This document shows, piece after piece, positions 61,258-64,000 of a DNA stretch of 64,000 nucleotides. Position 1 is the first letter of the stretch. Every line of letters starts with the position of its first letter. A program made the translations under genes and the position numbers. The stretch is from an uncultured Roseibium sp. (GTDB taxonomy: Bacteria; Pseudomonadota; Alphaproteobacteria; Rhizobiales; Stappiaceae), in contig NZ_CANLVF010000001.1 in the NCBI RefSeq assembly GCF_947494555.1, forward strand, positions 62,001 to 126,000. The letters run 5' to 3'. The notes beneath the pieces are model-generated. The model did no database searches, had not been told where the DNA came from, and worked only from the letters and a program-made list of their open reading frames with translations.

Positions 61258-61848
61258 TCAAGCGAAGACATCATCAGTGATAGAAAATGGCGGGATCGAG
61301 TCCTTCACGGCTTCAAGGTCCTGGATGGCCTGTTCGCTCACACCCTGGCTGACATTAACATCGACAAAGTCCCATAAAAGGTCATTCGGATCTTTGGCTT
61401 GCCTTTCATCAATGAATGCGAGGTCTTCGCTGTCCTGGTCGTTGTGAACATCGATGTCTGCGAAATCCCAAACCTGATCAGTGGGCGATCCTGGCAAGCC
61501 GGCACTACCTTCTCCGTCGGAAGAGGGGATCACTGCTCCGTCACATACAGCTTCCAAAAGTTTAGGCGTAGACCGCTCTGACGCTTCCTCCGGACCAGGG
61601 TGCAAGTCATCTTGCTCACCATCAGCTTCGTTCCGAACCGGCTCATCGGGAGTTGGCGGCGCTCCCGGATCACCCGGTTCGCCGGTATCCTTGGGATCCT
61701 GCTGGTATGCGAAGTCATCGATCTTCGAGTTATCCCGGACATCATTCACGTCTGCATCGACAAAGTCCCACACCTGATCACCCGGTGATGATGCGCGGTT
61801 TACAGGATGCAAGTCCTGCGACTGAAACGAAAAGCTATCTATCGACAT
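61258..61848 (-). CDS. Acidic repeat protein (DQVWDFVDxDV repeats)
   Basis: The 196-residue, strongly acidic, Pro/Asp-rich protein has three repeats of the unit D-Q-V-W-D-F-V/A-D-x-D/N-V, at residues 24-35, 124-135 and 156-167. The first two continue into D-x-D-x-N/H-x runs resembling EF-hand-type calcium loops (DIDVHNDQDSED). There is no signal peptide, cysteine pair or known domain. The ATG at 61848 follows AAGGA; the frame is open to 61956. The layout suggests a disordered protein with short binding motifs, perhaps secreted by a type I system or acting as a scaffold (inference). Confidence 0.7.
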   Translation of the reverse strand: MSIDSFSFQSQDLHPVNRASSPGDQVWDFVDADVNDVRDNSKIDDFAYQQDPKDTGEPGDPGAPPTPDEPVRNEADGEQDDLHPGPEEASERSTPKLLEAVCDGAVIPSSDGEGSAGLPGSPTDQVWDFADIDVHNDQDSEDLAFIDERQAKDPNDLLWDFVDVNVSQGVSEQAIQDLEAVKDSIPPFSITDDVFA

Positions 61849-62181
61849 TTCAATATCCTTTTTATGCAAATTCGAGACTAAGAACCGTTGTATTGTAACC
61901 ATTATAAAAAGTTTCAACGTCGAAATTGAGATAGTGCTGAGCGAAAAGCGGTTCAAGCATCATTTGCGCAATAGGAAATTGCAAAATTGAACAAGCTGAA
62001 AATGAAAGAGAATTGACAGTCAAAGGTGGAGAATCATTCTTGACATTGAGTGTAACTATTTATATAGGTTACAAATCAAATCAAAGTGACGTTTTATTCG
62101 GCGAGCGGTGTCGGTCCATCCAGGACTTTGCCATGCAATGACTTTGGTGGCAGCTGTGCTGCGACTTAAGGAGTTTGGAAA
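61849..62181. other. A/T-rich divergent promoter region
   Basis: This is one of the most A/T-rich stretches of the window (about 61850-62080). It separates the acidic repeat gene from the VPLPA-CTERM gene at 62182 and should hold both promoters. No clear operator or sigma boxes were recognised. Confidence 0.55.
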
Positions 62182-62829
62182 ATGCGTATTTGGGGATGCG
62201 GCACAGCTGCTACGTTTTGTGTTGCGGTAGCAGCTTTTGATGGGAGCGCGGTGGCTGCAACGGTCGGTTATGGCGACCGCGTCAACTTTCTGGATGCCGT
62301 CGGCGGGCAGCCGGTCGTCGAAGACAATTTCGACTATGACATTGCAGCTGCCTATCAAATCACATTCGCCAGCGGTGTCATTTCGACCAGCCCTGAGACC
62401 GATCATCCCAGTCGCAACACTGTGGTTTCAGAGTCTGGTTGGTATCTCAATGTATTAAGTAACGACGAACCTAATGTGTCCCAAGTGTTGACTTGGGAAT
62501 TCCCAGAAGAAATTGTCGGTTTCGGCATGGATTACTATGTAGGCGGGTTTAACGGTTTAGAGGTGACATTCCTTGGTCAGCTGCTTGTACCTGACAATAT
62601 ACCGGGGTCAGATGACAACAGTTTCTTCGGCTATTTGAGCGACGAGCCGTTTCAAACCCTGACCTTTTCCACCAACTTTCCGATGGGTAGCCTAGGCGTT
62701 ACAATCGACGACCTCGTTTTCGTTCCCGCGCCGCATGCGGTTGTACCGCTGCCTGCATCGCTCCCGTTCCTGCTGTCTGGGCTTGGTGGTCTCGTGGTTT
62801 TCAGGCGACTCTTTTCTGGCCAAAACTGA
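62182..62829 (+). CDS. VPLPA-CTERM sorting domain-containing secreted protein
   Basis: The 215-residue protein has a signal peptide (ATFCVAVAAFDGSAVAATVG) and a beta-type body. Its tail is AVVPLPASLPFLLSGLGGLV with a short basic end (FRRLFSGQN), the VPLPA sorting signal. AAGGAG lies ten bases upstream of the ATG. The body (VNFLDAVGGQPVVEDNFDYD) is not assigned; weak similarity to PEP-CTERM carbohydrate-binding proteins is possible. Confidence 0.87.
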   Translation: MRIWGCGTAATFCVAVAAFDGSAVAATVGYGDRVNFLDAVGGQPVVEDNFDYDIAAAYQITFASGVISTSPETDHPSRNTVVSESGWYLNVLSNDEPNVSQVLTWEFPEEIVGFGMDYYVGGFNGLEVTFLGQLLVPDNIPGSDDNSFFGYLSDEPFQTLTFSTNFPMGSLGVTIDDLVFVPAPHAVVPLPASLPFLLSGLGGLVVFRRLFSGQN

Positions 62830-62871
62830 TAGTGTCTCCCTACAAGAAAACCGAAGCAGAAATCGTAGAGC

Positions 62872-63426
62872 ATGACGAGATCATTTGAATTCACGGCTGG
62901 TTCGCCGGCGCTCAACTTCATCGACACCATCTCAGCCCGTGGCCGCGATCCGGTGGAGCTCATTGTGACGCCCGACGATCTTTCCCGATGGCTCAATCTC
63001 GCGGGATTCAAACAGGACTTTCTCATAGGTCTTGAGCAGCTTCAAAACGCAAGGGATGTCCGCGAGGCTGCCAACGATGTTTTGGCGGCGGCGGTGGATT
63101 TGAAAGCCCTGCCGGAAAGCGGCGTCTACACGCTGAACATCTGGTCCGCGGGCCAGGATTTCCGCCCGCAACTGAGGAACGGGGATATCGTGCTTGTCAG
63201 CGAGCGACCTTTTGAATCTGTTCTGGCGCATATTTCGGCGGATGCACTGCTCATGCTGCGATCGGACAAGGTCGAGCGTCTAAGGCGATGTACGGAATGC
63301 GGAATGCTGTTTTTCGACCAGTCCCGGCCTGGAAAACGCCGCTGGTGTTCGTCGTCATCAGGGTGCGGCAATCGTGCGAAGGTGCGCCGTCATCGCGAGC
63401 GCAAGCGGCTGGAGGGCAACGCATGA
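62872..63426 (+). CDS. CGNR zinc-finger (ABATE domain) protein
   Basis: The 184-residue protein has an N-terminal ABATE-type ligand-binding domain (FTAGSPALNFIDTISARGRD). The CGNR zinc finger is at the C-terminus: CTECGMLFFDQSRPGKRRWC, then GCGNRAKVRRHRERKR. Such proteins are treptitively annotated as transcription regulators of stress or toxin genes. It ends in an ATGA overlap with the small gene at 63423. Confidence 0.9.
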   Translation: MTRSFEFTAGSPALNFIDTISARGRDPVELIVTPDDLSRWLNLAGFKQDFLIGLEQLQNARDVREAANDVLAAAVDLKALPESGVYTLNIWSAGQDFRPQLRNGDIVLVSERPFESVLAHISADALLMLRSDKVERLRRCTECGMLFFDQSRPGKRRWCSSSSGCGNRAKVRRHRERKRLEGNA

Positions 63427-63680
63427 GCCGGGTGCCTGAAGACAAGCGGGTCTGCTTTGATTTCGAAATCGATTTTTCAAACGGTGGCGGAATTCAGGGC
63501 CAGGGTTTCCGGCTGGATATCCAAGGTGATGATATTTCCGATGCTGAGCTAGCGGATTACATCGTTGCTGACATGCGCCTGCTCATGGTCGGCGAGGTTC
63601 GCATTCTGAACAAGGCGATCATCAAAGAGCAGCATAAGCGGAATCCTGCTTCGGCAAGTGCCGCTGGTTCACCGAGGTAG
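63423..63680 (+). CDS. Small hypothetical protein coupled to the CGNR regulator
   Basis: The 85-residue protein starts at an ATG that overlaps the CGNR stop as ATGA (63423-63426). Its compact sequence (CFDFEIDFSNGGGIQGQGFR; ELADYIVADMRLLMVGEVRI) looks like a small folded domain. The family is not recognised. Coupling suggests a role with the CGNR protein or with the gene downstream. Confidence 0.65.
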   Translation: MSRVPEDKRVCFDFEIDFSNGGGIQGQGFRLDIQGDDISDAELADYIVADMRLLMVGEVRILNKAIIKEQHKRNPASASAAGSPR

Positions 63681-63757
63681 GTGCCGGCCGAGCGCATGTC
63701 GATATGGGCGGTTCTATCCCGCCGTGAAAAGCTGACATGGGGTTCTGCTGCCTACGC

Positions 63758-64000
63758 TCAAATATTGTCCTCGGCCAGCCAGCCGTCGGCTTCCGTGCCG
63801 ACCCAGATCGCGTTGCGCTCGTCCAGAAAATCGATGGAGTGAATGACCGTTGTGCGCTCATCGAGGAAAGCGACGTTGTAGTTCGCTGCCATGCCGCCAT
63901 AGCCGACGCGGTCCTTGTTGCCGGAGAAGTCCGGCCAATTCGGATGGCTGGTGGAGCGCGGCGCGGAAACGGGAATTCCGCACACCGAGCCAGACAGGCT
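63758..64000 (-). CDS. C-terminal part of an unidentified protein (runs off right edge)
   Basis: The minus-strand frame is open to the window edge and ends at 63758. The visible 80 residues (VGYGGMAANYNVAFLDERTT, IDFLDERNAIWVGTEADGWL) are protein-like and Trp/Asp-rich, but no family was recognised. A start outside the window is assumed; an internal GTG at 63985 is a less likely start. Confidence 0.55.
   Translation of the reverse strand, partial: SLSGSVCGIPVSAPRSTSHPNWPDFSGNKDRVGYGGMAANYNVAFLDERTTVIHSIDFLDERNAIWVGTEADGWLAEDNI

Noticed and set aside
1..64000. tRNA, rRNA, CRISPR arrays, complete insertion sequences, integrases
   Set aside because: None was recognised by eye. A tRNAscan, CRISPR finder and IS search would be needed to exclude them fully.

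Overview
The window is about 60 % G+C, densely packed and written on both strands. It has the traits of a marine alphaproteobacterium, probably of the Roseibium/Labrenzia (Stappiaceae) or roseobacter type. The evidence is: TRAP and Fe(III)-type ABC importers, many LysR regulators, a MarR-controlled reductive dehalogenase of the aerobic kind, winged-helix/TPR regulators, and three secreted proteins with a VPLP(A)-type C-terminal sorting signal. No rRNA, tRNA, CRISPR array or insertion sequence was recognised.

0-13 kb: the end of a response regulator gene overlaps a large multi-PAS hybrid histidine kinase. Then come a lipoprotein hydrolase, a LysR regulator, an RND efflux permease with its lipoprotein adaptor, and a TRAP transporter (dctPQM). 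13-21 kb: dctPQM diverges from marR-rdhA. The rdhA product is a self-sufficient reductive dehalogenase: a cobalamin and 2x[4Fe-4S] module fused to an FMN/NAD reductase and a plant-type [2Fe-2S] domain. The last 617 bp of rdhA recur 3.8 kb downstream with 16 mismatches. Between the two copies lie a broken small gene, a trypsin-like protease, a cupin anti-sigma factor and an ECF sigma factor.

21-31 kb: two tandem winged-helix/TPR regulators, a homocysteine S-methyltransferase family protein, a SARP/BTAD-like regulator, an FAD aromatic monooxygenase, a VPLPA-CTERM protein and small hypotheticals. 31-41 kb: a looser accessory stretch with LysR and HxlR regulators, a frameshifted SemiSWEET-like gene, a secreted two-repeat protein, a glutathione S-transferase, an ATP-grasp protein and a D-cysteine desulfhydrase-like enzyme. 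It also holds a SLOG-TIR fusion protein likely to act in phage defence, and several intergenic spaces carry copies of a degenerate repeat family.

41-64 kb: a Nudix hydrolase and an Fe(III)-type ABC operon, followed by a phosphatase, a lipoprotein, a DUF805 protein and a lytic transglycosylase. Next are an MFS exporter, an SRPBCC/DUF6855/WYL-regulator cluster, EamA and LysE exporters, and a LysR/PLP-lyase divergent pair with an elaborate operator. The right end holds a possible degenerate metallopeptidase, secreted small proteins, an acidic repeat protein, two more VPLPA-CTERM proteins (one with a spondin-like domain) and a CGNR zinc-finger regulator. Many start codons were moved from the longest open frame to an internal ATG or GTG where a Shine-Dalgarno sequence, an ATGA overlap or a signal peptide decides it; each case is noted in its entry.
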